A stretch of 7,500 nucleotides of DNA, taken from the NCBI GenBank assembly GCA_007125455.1, contig SLDE01000129.1, positions 1 to 7,500 on the forward strand, given 5' to 3'. Below are positions 1-7,500 of this stretch, piece by piece (the first letter of the stretch is position 1; every line of letters starts with the position of its first letter). The notes beneath the pieces are model-generated. The model worked only from the letters and a program-made list of their open reading frames with translations. It did no database searches and was not told where the DNA came from. The position numbers and the translations under genes were made by a program. The DNA comes from Ectothiorhodospiraceae bacterium (GTDB lineage: Bacteria; Pseudomonadota; Gammaproteobacteria; Thiohalomonadales; Thiohalomonadaceae).

Positions 1-183
1 AAACTCCGCACTGCAGTAAGGACAGCGCGCCTTGCCATTCTCATCCGGCTGCAGGTAGACCTGCGGGTGTGAGCTCCAGTGGCTACTGCCAGGCAGCGGA
101 CAGCGCATCGGCAACTCGGTCGCACTGACCTCGTAGCGACGTACCGTATTGGCCTGACGCTCTGCTTGGTTGACCGTACTCAT
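1..183 (-). CDS. zf-CHCC zinc-finger domain protein (partial, 3' end outside window)
   Basis: The first 61 residues of a small protein are visible; the frame is still open at the left edge, so the stop lies outside. It begins MSTVNQAERQ and carries the spaced metal-ligand pattern of the zf-CHCC family: C28 (RCPLPG), H39 (SHPQVYL), C54 and C57 (RCPYC). Family members are usually about 60-75 residues, so only a few residues should be missing. The family is related to the C-terminal zinc site of the mitochondrial complex I subunit NDUFS6; its job in bacteria is not well defined, and I assign none. The start is well supported by AAGGAGGT at 189-196 on the minus strand, 5 bp upstream of the ATG. 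The gene starts 37 bp after the ilvE stop with no terminator between, so it is probably co-transcribed with ilvE. Confidence 0.86.
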   Translation of the reverse strand, partial: MSTVNQAERQANTVRRYEVSATELPMRCPLPGSSHWSSHPQVYLQPDENGKARCPYCSAEF

Positions 184-220
184 CTCACACCTCCTTGATT
201 AGGGTTCGGCGCTGGAACAC

Positions 221-1141
221 TCAGATGTGGCTCAGCCACTCTGGGTGCAGGTTCTTGCGCCCATGTACCACGTCGAAGTACATGGATTGCAGCTTTTCAG
301 TGATCGGGCCACGCTTGCCGTTACCAATGGCACGGTTGTCCACCTCGCGGATCGGGGTCACCTCGGCAGCGGTACCGGTGAAGAAGGCCTCATCGGCGAT
401 ATAGACCTCATCGCGGGTGATACGCTTTTCGCGGATCTCCAGGCCGATCTCCTTGGCCAAACGGAAGATGGTATTGCGGGTGATACCATCCAGTGCCGAG
501 GTGAGGTCTGGGGTGATGAGAGCACCATCGCGCACCAGGAAGATGTTCTCACCACTGCCCTCGGCCACGTAGCCTTCGTTATCCAGCAGCATGGCCTCGT
601 CGTAGCCACAGGCGATCGCCTCTTGCAGGGCCAGCATGGAGTTCATGTAGTTGCCGTTGGCCTTGGCCTTGCACATGGTGATATTGACGTGGTGGCGGGT
701 GTAGGAAGAGGTGCGGATACGGATCCCCTTTTCCATCCCCTCAGCACCCAGGTAGGCCCCCCAGGACCAGGCGGCTACCATTACATGCACCTTGAGGTTA
801 TCGGCACGCAGGCCCATACCCTCGGAGCCGTAGAAGCACATCGGGCGGATATAGGCCGACTCCAGCTTGTTCTCGCGCACCGCGTCGAGCTGGGCCTGGT
901 TGATGGTCTCCTTGTCGAAGGGCATCGGCATATTGAGGATATGGGCCGAGCGGAACAGACGATCGGTATGCTCATGCAGTCGGAAGATCGCCGTGCCCTG
1001 TTCGGTCTTATAGGCTCGCACCCCCTCAAACACCCCCATGCCGTAGTGCAGGGTATGGGTCAGTACGTGGGTCTTGGCCTCACGCCAAGGGACCATCTTG
1101 CCATCAAACCAGATGACACCATCACGGTCATCCATCGTCAT
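221..1141 (-). CDS. ilvE: Branched-chain amino acid aminotransferase (class IV, IlvE)
   Basis: A 306-residue, PLP-dependent cytosolic enzyme that interconverts leucine, isoleucine and valine with their 2-oxo acids, using glutamate/2-oxoglutarate as partner; it is the last step of branched-chain synthesis. Visible family marks are the N-terminal block THVLTHTLHYGMGVFEGVRAY (residues 24-44, conserved words HYGMGVFEG and RAY), the Schiff-base lysine K160 in KAKANGNY, the class IV signature EGSGENIF (194-201), and the cofactor-phosphate region GITRN (219-223) and FFTGTAAEVTPI (253-264). Length matches the family (about 305-309). Three in-frame ATGs lie at 1147, 1141 and 1135. The Shine-Dalgarno GAGGAG (1151-1156) is 9 bp from the ATG at 1141 but only 3 bp from that at 1147, and MTMDDRDGVIW aligns with the usual MSMADRDGVIW start, so 1141 is preferred. 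The open frame extends further upstream without translation signals. The gene lies 142 bp after glnE and 37 bp before the zf-CHCC gene. Confidence 0.96.
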   Translation of the reverse strand: MTMDDRDGVIWFDGKMVPWREAKTHVLTHTLHYGMGVFEGVRAYKTEQGTAIFRLHEHTDRLFRSAHILNMPMPFDKETINQAQLDAVRENKLESAYIRPMCFYGSEGMGLRADNLKVHVMVAAWSWGAYLGAEGMEKGIRIRTSSYTRHHVNITMCKAKANGNYMNSMLALQEAIACGYDEAMLLDNEGYVAEGSGENIFLVRDGALITPDLTSALDGITRNTIFRLAKEIGLEIREKRITRDEVYIADEAFFTGTAAEVTPIREVDNRAIGNGKRGPITEKLQSMYFDVVHGRKNLHPEWLSHI

Positions 1142-1150
1142 TGTCATGCT

Positions 1151-1156
1151 CTCCTC
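1151..1156 (-). promoter_or_regulatory. Ribosome binding site deciding the ilvE start
   Basis: GAGGAG on the minus strand. It is 9 bp from the ATG at 1141 and only 3 bp from the ATG at 1147, which favours the 306-residue form over a 308-residue one. The two forms differ only by Met-Thr. Confidence 0.65.
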
Positions 1157-1176
1157 AAACTCATCAGTCAACTTTT

Positions 1177-1208
1177 TGGTGGATGCGCGCGGCTTATCCA
1201 CCCTACGG
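1177..1208 (-). repeat. Palindromic intergenic repeat upstream of ilvE
   Basis: On the minus strand the sequence contains GTAGGGTGGATAAGC followed by CGCGCGCATCCACC. The arms GGTGGAT (1196-1202) and ATCCACC (1178-1184) pair perfectly over 7 bp around an 11-nt loop. The same wording (GTAGGGTGGATAAGC...GCATCCACC) is, as I recall it, a common short dispersed palindrome in intergenic DNA of many gammaproteobacteria, so I read it as one copy of such a repeat. It sits in the 142-bp glnE-ilvE gap. On the minus strand the hairpin is followed by a run of A, not T, so it is not an intrinsic terminator for glnE. Only one copy is in this window, so repetition itself is inferred. Confidence 0.55.
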
Positions 1209-1283
1209 TGCTCTCGTACCTTTTCCCTCGCCCAACCAGCAGACAGCTTCGCTACCAAGTAAAGCCTGCGGACACGCCGCTCA

Positions 1284-4154
1284 TCAGCTACCCACCAGTT
1301 CCTGCCACAGGCGCTCCACCTCGGCGCGCTGCTCGGCAAACTCGCCCTCATTCACCAGCCCCGGCAATTCCTGCAGGGCGAACTGGTGCAGGCGTTGGCG
1401 GTAGCTGCGGTAGGCGTCGCACAACAGCGCGCTGTCGGCCTCGAGCATCCGCCCGCAGGCGGCCAGAGTCTCCAGCAGACGGATGTTGTCGCTGTAGCGC
1501 AGCAGTTCGGGATGGGCATGGGCCCAGGCCAGAACCGCATATTGCACCATAAATTCGATATCGGCGATACCGCCACGGTCCTGTTTCAGGTCAAATTTTC
1601 CTGCCTCGGACTTACTCAGGGTCTGGCGCATCTTCTCACGCATTTCGCGCACATCGTGGCGCAGTGCCTCCTGATCCCGTTGGCGGGTGAGGATCTCCTC
1701 GCGCACCCGGACAAAGGCCTCGGCGATCCCGGCATCGCCGGTCACCAGACGTGCACGTACCAGGGCCTGGTGTTCCCAGGTCCAGGCATGCTCACGCTGG
1801 TAGTCGGCAAAGGCGTCGATATTGCTTACCAGCAGCCCCGAGGCTCCGCTGGGGCGCAGGCGGGTGTCCACCTCATAGAGCACCCCGGCGGGCGTGCGGG
1901 TGTTCAGGATATGGATCATGCGCTGGCCCAAGCGGGCGTAGAACACGGCGTTGTCCACCGGCTTGTCGCCGGTAGTCTGCCGACCGGAGCTTTCCGGGCT
2001 GTGCAGGAAGACGATATCCAGATCGGAACCATAACCCAATTCCAGCCCGCCCATCTTGCCATAGGCGATCACCGCAAAGCCGCTATCGCAGACCCGGCTG
2101 TCGCCACACAGCGGACGGCCATGACGTGCCACCAGGTGACGCCAAGCCAGATCAAAGGCCGCCTCCACCATCACCTCGGCGATATCGGTGAGGTGATCGC
2201 TCACTATCATGAGAGGGACCGCCTCCATCACGTCGGCAGCGGCGACACGCAACACCGCCGCCTGCTTGATGTGGCGCAGCACGTCCATCTGTGCCTCCAT
2301 GTCCTCGGGATCGAGGGACATCAGGCGCTGACGCACCTCGTTCTGGATCGTCTCGCGCTGGGGCGGCTGGTAGAGGCTGCGCGGATCGAGCAACTCATCG
2401 AGCAGCTGGGGGTAGCGGCTCAGGTGGTGGGCGATCCACGGACTGGCGTCGCACAGGCGTACCAGCTGGGAGAGGGCCATGGGGTTTTCCACCAGCAGGG
2501 CGATATAGGCACTGCGCCGCCCGATGGACTCCAGTAATTGCAGCAGACGCCCCAGCGTGGCATCCGGGTGTTGCGCCGCCCCCACCGCACCGATCATCAG
2601 TGGTATCAGGTGGTTCATGCGGGTGCGCCCCTGGGCGCTCATGCCCAGATAGGCACGCCCCTTGCGCAAGGCCTGGATCAGACGATAAGACTCCCCTGGG
2701 TCGTTGAAACCCGCCTGCTGCAGGGCATCGAAGGCCGCCTCATCATCCAGCAGCCCCTGCCATACCCCGGTGAGATCCAGGCTGTCACCCTCGGCGTGTT
2801 CGGTCTGCGGTGCGGCAAAGACCTGGTCAAAGTGCTCGTGCACCAGGCGCATGTGGCCACGCAGCACCGTGTCGAACGGTGCCCAGTCGGCAAAACCCAT
2901 CGCCCAGGCCAGGCGGGCGCGGCCTTCTTCGTCTTCAGGCAGCATGTGGGTCTGCTGCTCGGCGTATTCCTGCAGGCGATGCTCCACATTGCGCAAGAAG
3001 GTGTAGGCCTCGACCAATTCATCGACCACGAAGTCCGGCAGCAAATCAAAGCCACGCAGCGCCTCCAGCACCGAGAGGATGCGTCGCACCTGCAGGGTCT
3101 TCTCACGACCACCGCGAATCAGCTGAAAGGCCTGACCGATGAACTCCACCTCGCGGATCCCGCCAGCCCCCAGCTTAACGTTGTCATCCATGCCCTTGCG
3201 CGCCACCTCACGGGCGATCATCGCCTTCATCTCGCGCAGCGACTCAAAGGCACCAAAATCCACGTATTTGCGATAGACAAAGGGCTTGAGTCGGGTCATC
3301 AGCTCCGCCCCGGCCTGCTTGTCACCGGCCACCACCCGCGCCTTGATCATCGCGTAGCGCTCCCACTCGCGACCGTGCACCTGGTAGTAGTCCTCCATCG
3401 CATCGAAGCTTAGCGCCAGCGCCGAACTCTCGCCAAAGGGGCGCAGGCGCATATCGACACGAAACACGAAGCCGTAGGCGGTGTTGGTGTCCAGGCTGCG
3501 GATCAGTGCCTGGCCAAGCTTGATGAAGTATTCCTGATTGGAGATGCTGCGGCGCCCGTCGCGGGTCTCGCCGTCCTCGGGGTAGGTGAAGATCAGATCC
3601 ACATCGGAGGAGTAGTTGAGTTCATGGGCACCGAGCTTACCCATACCGATCACCACCAATTGCTGCGGTGTGCCCTCGACATCACAGGGGATCCCCCACT
3701 GCTCGCCCAGCCAGCCGTACAGACGTTCCAGCGCGATGTCGATGCAGGCATCGGCCAGCGCAGAGAGATCCGCGGTGGTCTCCACCATATCGGCGTGGCC
3801 AGCCAGATCGCGCCACCCAATGCGTACCATCTCGCGCCTGCGCAGCTTGCGCAACCGCTCACCCAGTTGCTGTTCGTTGCTGCAGTCGACCAGCGCCGCC
3901 TCGACACGCTCCCGCAGTTCATCCCTGGCATACTCGCGGTGCAGATCGCCACTATCGAGCAGCTCCGGTAACAGGGTGGTATCGCGTAGGCAGGACTGGG
4001 TAACGAACTCACTGAGCAGCCAGACCTTGTGGATCTCCGCAGCCCAATCGGACCCTGCCAGTTCGGGGAAGGTCTCGGCCAGCTGCCCATGGAGTCGTTC
4101 GGCACGCTCGTGCAGGGAAGCGGGGAGATCGGCGCTCTGAAGGATAGATGTCAT
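1284..4154 (-). CDS. glnE: Bifunctional glutamine synthetase adenylyltransferase / adenylyl-removing enzyme
   Basis: A 956-residue cytosolic enzyme (family about 940-990) that adenylylates glutamine synthetase when glutamine is high and removes AMP by phosphorolysis when nitrogen is scarce, under direction of the PII protein. Both nucleotidyltransferase domains are present and intact. The N-terminal adenylyl-removing domain has VVIGMGKLGAHELNYSSDVD with metal-binding D184 and D186, followed by RVDMRLRPFGESS (232-244) and GAGGIREVEF (329-338). The C-terminal adenylyltransferase domain repeats the pattern: VIAYGKMGGLELGYGSDLD with D711 and D713, then EVDTRLRPSGASG (761-773) and DRGGIADIEF (859-868). 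The helical linker lies between, about 440-690. The start MTSILQSADLP is chosen because earlier codons give a non-homologous, cysteine-rich leader; its Shine-Dalgarno is weak. The gene follows the PhnD-like gene after 131 bp and precedes ilvE on the same strand. PII-encoding glnB is not in the window. Confidence 0.97.
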   Translation of the reverse strand: MTSILQSADLPASLHERAERLHGQLAETFPELAGSDWAAEIHKVWLLSEFVTQSCLRDTTLLPELLDSGDLHREYARDELRERVEAALVDCSNEQQLGERLRKLRRREMVRIGWRDLAGHADMVETTADLSALADACIDIALERLYGWLGEQWGIPCDVEGTPQQLVVIGMGKLGAHELNYSSDVDLIFTYPEDGETRDGRRSISNQEYFIKLGQALIRSLDTNTAYGFVFRVDMRLRPFGESSALALSFDAMEDYYQVHGREWERYAMIKARVVAGDKQAGAELMTRLKPFVYRKYVDFGAFESLREMKAMIAREVARKGMDDNVKLGAGGIREVEFIGQAFQLIRGGREKTLQVRRILSVLEALRGFDLLPDFVVDELVEAYTFLRNVEHRLQEYAEQQTHMLPEDEEGRARLAWAMGFADWAPFDTVLRGHMRLVHEHFDQVFAAPQTEHAEGDSLDLTGVWQGLLDDEAAFDALQQAGFNDPGESYRLIQALRKGRAYLGMSAQGRTRMNHLIPLMIGAVGAAQHPDATLGRLLQLLESIGRRSAYIALLVENPMALSQLVRLCDASPWIAHHLSRYPQLLDELLDPRSLYQPPQRETIQNEVRQRLMSLDPEDMEAQMDVLRHIKQAAVLRVAAADVMEAVPLMIVSDHLTDIAEVMVEAAFDLAWRHLVARHGRPLCGDSRVCDSGFAVIAYGKMGGLELGYGSDLDIVFLHSPESSGRQTTGDKPVDNAVFYARLGQRMIHILNTRTPAGVLYEVDTRLRPSGASGLLVSNIDAFADYQREHAWTWEHQALVRARLVTGDAGIAEAFVRVREEILTRQRDQEALRHDVREMREKMRQTLSKSEAGKFDLKQDRGGIADIEFMVQYAVLAWAHAHPELLRYSDNIRLLETLAACGRMLEADSALLCDAYRSYRQRLHQFALQELPGLVNEGEFAEQRAEVERLWQELVGS

Positions 4155-4285
4155 GGCTCTCGGTGCTGTGGAGAATACAAGTCCACAAGATACAGGAAAG
4201 CAGGCCCTGCTATCCACAATTTGAAAGCAGAGGACGAAGCACAAGCATCCTCCCAGCGTCTCACCCCGCGTCCCTCATCCCGATA

Positions 4286-5107
4286 TCAGTACCCCCAAAG
4301 CCCTTCCAGCATGGTCTCCAACCCCAGATAGGTCGCGTTGTTGGCCGCCTCAAACTCCGGCACATTCAACGCCTCCAGCATGGCACGACCAGCCTCATTA
4401 TTGGGGGCATCCAACAGGGCCTGACGCAAGCGCTGACGAACCTCTGGACTGACACGAGGGCTGGTAGAGAACCCCGGTGCCGGGGCCTGTTCCGAGATAT
4501 AGATCGGCACCAGATCGGGAAAACTCGCCACCAATGGTGAGGGGATCATCGCACCCACGGCATTCCCCTCAACCACAGCACGCCCTGCGGCCGCATGGGT
4601 ATCGCGCTGGATAAGATCGGGCTGGCGCATCGGATTGGGGTAGAGCTGGGCCAGGCGCAGGGCCCCGAGTGACGGTGAGGGTTGACTAGCAACGGTACGC
4701 CCAATCAGCTCATCGGACTCGAACAGCATCTGATCGGCATGGGCCACCAAGGTGAAGCTGAGCACGTCGGGCAACTTGCCGATCACGGTGTAGTCCATCT
4801 TGGCTGCGCGATAGGCGGTGAATGCTGGACCGTCCAGCACCAAATCGTAGTCTTGGCGGCGCATCAACTGCCAGTGGGTCAATGCGTTCAGACTGGTCTG
4901 CAGCCGGATCGGCTGGCCCGTTGCCTCACTCAGGTAGTTTACTATCGGTTGATAGGCCTGAGCCGCTTGTTGCGGAGAGAGCCCCAGACTGATCGACAGG
5001 GTCAGTTCATCGGCCTTGGCTACCCCGTGAAGCAGGAAAAACGCCAACAGCAGAATACGTCCTGCCGCCGGGAATACAGAAACTACTGCTGTGGACTTGC
5101 TATACAT
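4286..5107 (-). CDS. PhnD-like periplasmic substrate-binding protein (phosphate/phosphite/phosphonate type)
   Basis: A 273-residue protein with a typical Sec signal peptide: a lysine near the start, a hydrophobic stretch RILLLAFFLLHGVA (17-30) and an A-K-A site giving cleavage after A32. There is no lipobox cysteine, so the mature form should be free in the periplasm. The mature part looks like the PhnD/SsuA-type binding fold: LSISLGLSPQQAAQAYQPIVNYL (36-59; conserved start of the fold), YDLVLDGPAFTAYR (87-100), a ligand-side loop SQPSPSLGALR (141-151), and AVVEGNAVGAMIPS (177-190), where family members have a second contact strand. The ligand cannot be read from sequence. No ABC permease or ATPase lies next to it, so it may serve a distant transporter or act as a sensor partner. 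An upstream in-frame TTG (5125) exists but overlaps the Shine-Dalgarno GGAGGAG, so the ATG at 5107 is chosen. The gene starts 218 bp after the groEL terminator hairpin and is probably transcribed separately. Confidence 0.82.
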   Translation of the reverse strand: MYSKSTAVVSVFPAAGRILLLAFFLLHGVAKADELTLSISLGLSPQQAAQAYQPIVNYLSEATGQPIRLQTSLNALTHWQLMRRQDYDLVLDGPAFTAYRAAKMDYTVIGKLPDVLSFTLVAHADQMLFESDELIGRTVASQPSPSLGALRLAQLYPNPMRQPDLIQRDTHAAAGRAVVEGNAVGAMIPSPLVASFPDLVPIYISEQAPAPGFSTSPRVSPEVRQRLRQALLDAPNNEAGRAMLEALNVPEFEAANNATYLGLETMLEGLWGY

Positions 5108-5116
5108 CTTGGATGA

Positions 5117-5123
5117 CTCCTCC
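5117..5123 (-). promoter_or_regulatory. Ribosome binding site deciding the PhnD-like gene start
   Basis: GGAGGAG on the minus strand, 9 bp before the ATG at 5107. Strong match and good spacing; it rules out the longer in-frame TTG start at 5125, which would put the signal inside the coding region. Confidence 0.75.
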
Positions 5124-5141
5124 AAACTATACCCTTGTTTT

Positions 5142-5199
5142 TGATGGGTTTAATTGTTTTATTACCCCATCAGTTTATGCCCTGAAGTAGGCCCCATCA
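5142..5199 (-). promoter_or_regulatory. Triple TGATGGG word in the upstream region of the PhnD-like gene
   Basis: On the minus strand TGATGGGG appears at 5199-5192 and again at 5172-5165, and the inverted form CCCATCA lies at 5148-5142. The last two can pair as a 7-bp stem with a 17-nt AT-rich loop. A poor sigma-70-like pair (TTGATG, 17 bp, TAAACT; 5200-5172) overlaps the first two copies. This could be an operator and promoter for the PhnD-like gene, but the evidence is only word repetition and position. Nothing else was recognised between the groEL terminator (5325) and the start at 5107. Confidence 0.25.
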
Positions 5200-5324
5200 A
5201 GCAATTATCCACGTTAACTGCTCGCCCACTCGCAGGCATAGTGCCAAATAGGGCGCGAAGATTCGCGATACAGGGGGCGAGTAAACACAATCCAGCACAA
5301 CAAAACACTGCTCCCCCTAAACGA

Positions 5325-5358
5325 CAACACCCCGCCACGTTGCCGTGGCGGGGTGTTG
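5325..5358 (-). terminator. Intrinsic terminator of groESL
   Basis: A perfect 15-bp inverted repeat, CAACACCCCGCCACG (5325-5339) against CGTGGCGGGGTGTTG (5344-5358), with a 4-nt loop. It begins 38 bp after the groEL stop. On the minus strand the hairpin is followed by TCGTTTAG, a short and broken T run, so release may be less than complete; the very stable GC-rich stem still makes termination the best reading. On the plus strand there is no T run and no gene that would need it. Confidence 0.8.
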
Positions 5359-5396
5359 CAGGCCATCCCTGGCCCAGGCTTCGTTTGGGGACAGGC

Positions 5397-7043
<1,647 letters not shown>

Positions 7044-7089
7044 CTTGGGTAAATCCTCTTGAATTCGGTTAGCTTGTCAGGACGAAAAA

Positions 7090-7380
7090 TCAGGCCTCTA
7101 CGACGCCCATGATGTCTTCTTCACGCATCATCAGCAGCTCTTCGCCGTCAACCTTGACGGAGGTACCTGCGTACTGGCCGAACAGCACCTTGTCTCCTAC
7201 CTTGACATCCATCGGGCGTACATCGCCGTTTTCCAGGATACGGCCCTTGCCTACAGCCAATATCTCACCCTGGTTGGGCTTCTCGGCAGCGGAACCAGGC
7301 AGCACAATGCCCGCAGCGGTAGTGGTCTCTTCCTCCATGCGACGGACAAGTACACGGTCATGCAGTGGACGAATGTTCAT
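7090..7380 (-). CDS. groES: 10 kDa co-chaperonin GroES
   Basis: A complete 96-residue GroES, which forms the seven-subunit lid on GroEL. It starts MNIRPLHDRVLVRR, has the mobile loop (about 16-34) with the GroEL-binding tripeptide I25-V26-L27, the roof hairpin with ILENGDVRPMDV (about 48-59), VGDKVLFGQYAGT (62-74) and the usual end EEDIMGVVEA. Length matches the family (95-97). The Shine-Dalgarno AAGGAG (7387-7392) is 6 bp from the ATG. It is the first gene of the groESL operon, preceded by a leader of about 110 nt and the CIRCE operator. Confidence 0.99.
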   Translation of the reverse strand: MNIRPLHDRVLVRRMEEETTTAAGIVLPGSAAEKPNQGEILAVGKGRILENGDVRPMDVKVGDKVLFGQYAGTSVKVDGEELLMMREEDIMGVVEA

Positions 7381-7468
7381 TTAGCTCTCCTTCAGTCAAC
7401 AAATGGTTTGAAACGACATAGCGCCATCCTGCACAGGGCGGCGTGCCGCTTGGGGTGGCTGAGGATTG

Positions 7469-7495
7469 TTAGCACTCCCCTCGCGTGAGTGCTAA
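7469..7495 (-). promoter_or_regulatory. CIRCE operator (HrcA-binding site) of groESL
   Basis: TTAGCACTC (7469-7477), a 9-nt spacer, GAGTGCTAA (7487-7495): a perfect match to the CIRCE consensus on both arms. CIRCE is the known operator of the heat-shock repressor HrcA, whose activity depends on GroEL. The site lies 89 bp upstream of the groES ATG and abuts the likely -10 element, which fits repression by blocking initiation. hrcA itself is not in the window. Confidence 0.95.
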
Positions 7496-7500
7496 TAATA
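7495..7500 (-). promoter_or_regulatory. Probable -10 element of the groESL promoter (promoter cut by window edge)
   Basis: On the minus strand TATTAT matches the sigma-70 -10 consensus TATAAT at five of six positions and abuts the CIRCE operator. Transcription would begin inside CIRCE near 7488, giving a leader of about 110 nt. The -35 element would lie beyond the right edge, so the promoter cannot be confirmed here. Confidence 0.5.

Noticed and set aside
1178..1202. Intrinsic terminator of glnE at the GGTGGAT/ATCCACC hairpin
   Set aside because: In the direction of glnE transcription the stem is followed by AAAAAG, not by T residues.
227..1552. A 441-codon plus-strand open frame opposite ilvE and the end of glnE
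   Set aside because: It spans the complement of two well-supported genes and the gap between them, and its protein shows no recognisable domain. Other long plus-strand frames opposite glnE (1386-2537, 2538-3413) are rejected for the same reason.
4199..4211. Possible terminator of the PhnD-like gene (AGCAGG/CCTGCT followed by TTCCTG on the minus strand)
   Set aside because: The loop is too small for the full stem, the remaining stem is only 4-5 bp and the T run is three bases including one from the stem, so it is too weak to call.
5108..5125. Longer PhnD-like protein starting at the TTG at 5125
   Set aside because: That codon overlaps the GGAGGAG ribosome binding site of the ATG at 5107 and would add six residues before a normal signal peptide.
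4210..5213. DnaA-box-like words: CTATCCACA at 4210-4218 and TTATCCACG at 5205-5213, plus TTATCCACC inside the repeat at 1194-1202
   Set aside because: Each has one mismatch to TTATCCACA, they are far apart, none is next to an AT-rich unwinding region or to dnaA/dnaN/gidA genes, and one belongs to the dispersed palindrome. This is not a replication origin.
7438..7449. Small GCGG/CCGC hairpin in the groES leader as an RNA thermometer
   Set aside because: It is only 4 bp, lies about 58 nt before the ATG and does not mask the Shine-Dalgarno.

Overview
This window is a stretch of ordinary bacterial housekeeping chromosome. All six recognisable genes lie on the minus strand, so in the direction of transcription the order runs from the right end to the left: groES, groEL, a periplasmic binding protein of the PhnD type, glnE, ilvE, and a small zf-CHCC zinc-finger protein cut by the left edge. 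The proteins are GC-rich and strongly proteobacterial. GlnE plus the glnE-ilvE-zf-CHCC order, the IlvE sequence (close to the Pseudomonas-type enzyme) and the GroEL sequence point to a gammaproteobacterium. I would guess a lineage outside the enterics, possibly near the purple sulfur or sulfur-oxidising groups, but that placement is from memory of protein flavour, not a search.

Right part (about 5325-7500): the groESL chaperonin operon. A perfect CIRCE operator (TTAGCACTC-N9-GAGTGCTAA) sits at the window's right end, and a -10-like TATTAT on the minus strand abuts it, so the operon is very probably repressed by HrcA. groES and groEL are 46 bp apart, each with a ribosome binding site, and a perfect 15-bp stem hairpin follows groEL as its terminator.

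Middle (about 4155-5324): a lone secreted substrate-binding protein of the phosphate/phosphite/phosphonate (PhnD-like) family, with a clear Sec signal peptide and no ABC permease or ATPase beside it in this window. Its upstream region holds three copies of a TGATGGG word, two direct and one inverted.

Left part (1-4154): glnE, the bifunctional adenylyltransferase/adenylyl-removing enzyme that tunes glutamine synthetase; then, after a 142-bp gap carrying a palindrome that looks like a dispersed repeat, ilvE, the branched-chain aminotransferase that uses glutamate as amino donor; then, 37 bp on, the small zinc-finger gene. The glnE-ilvE neighbourhood therefore joins control of glutamine synthesis with a glutamate-dependent transaminase.

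I do not see a new multi-gene system here. No phage, insertion sequence, CRISPR, tRNA or rRNA is visible. The points worth a second look are the HrcA/CIRCE control of groESL with no visible sigma-32 promoter, the orphan PhnD-like protein and its repeated upstream word, and the palindromic repeat in front of ilvE.
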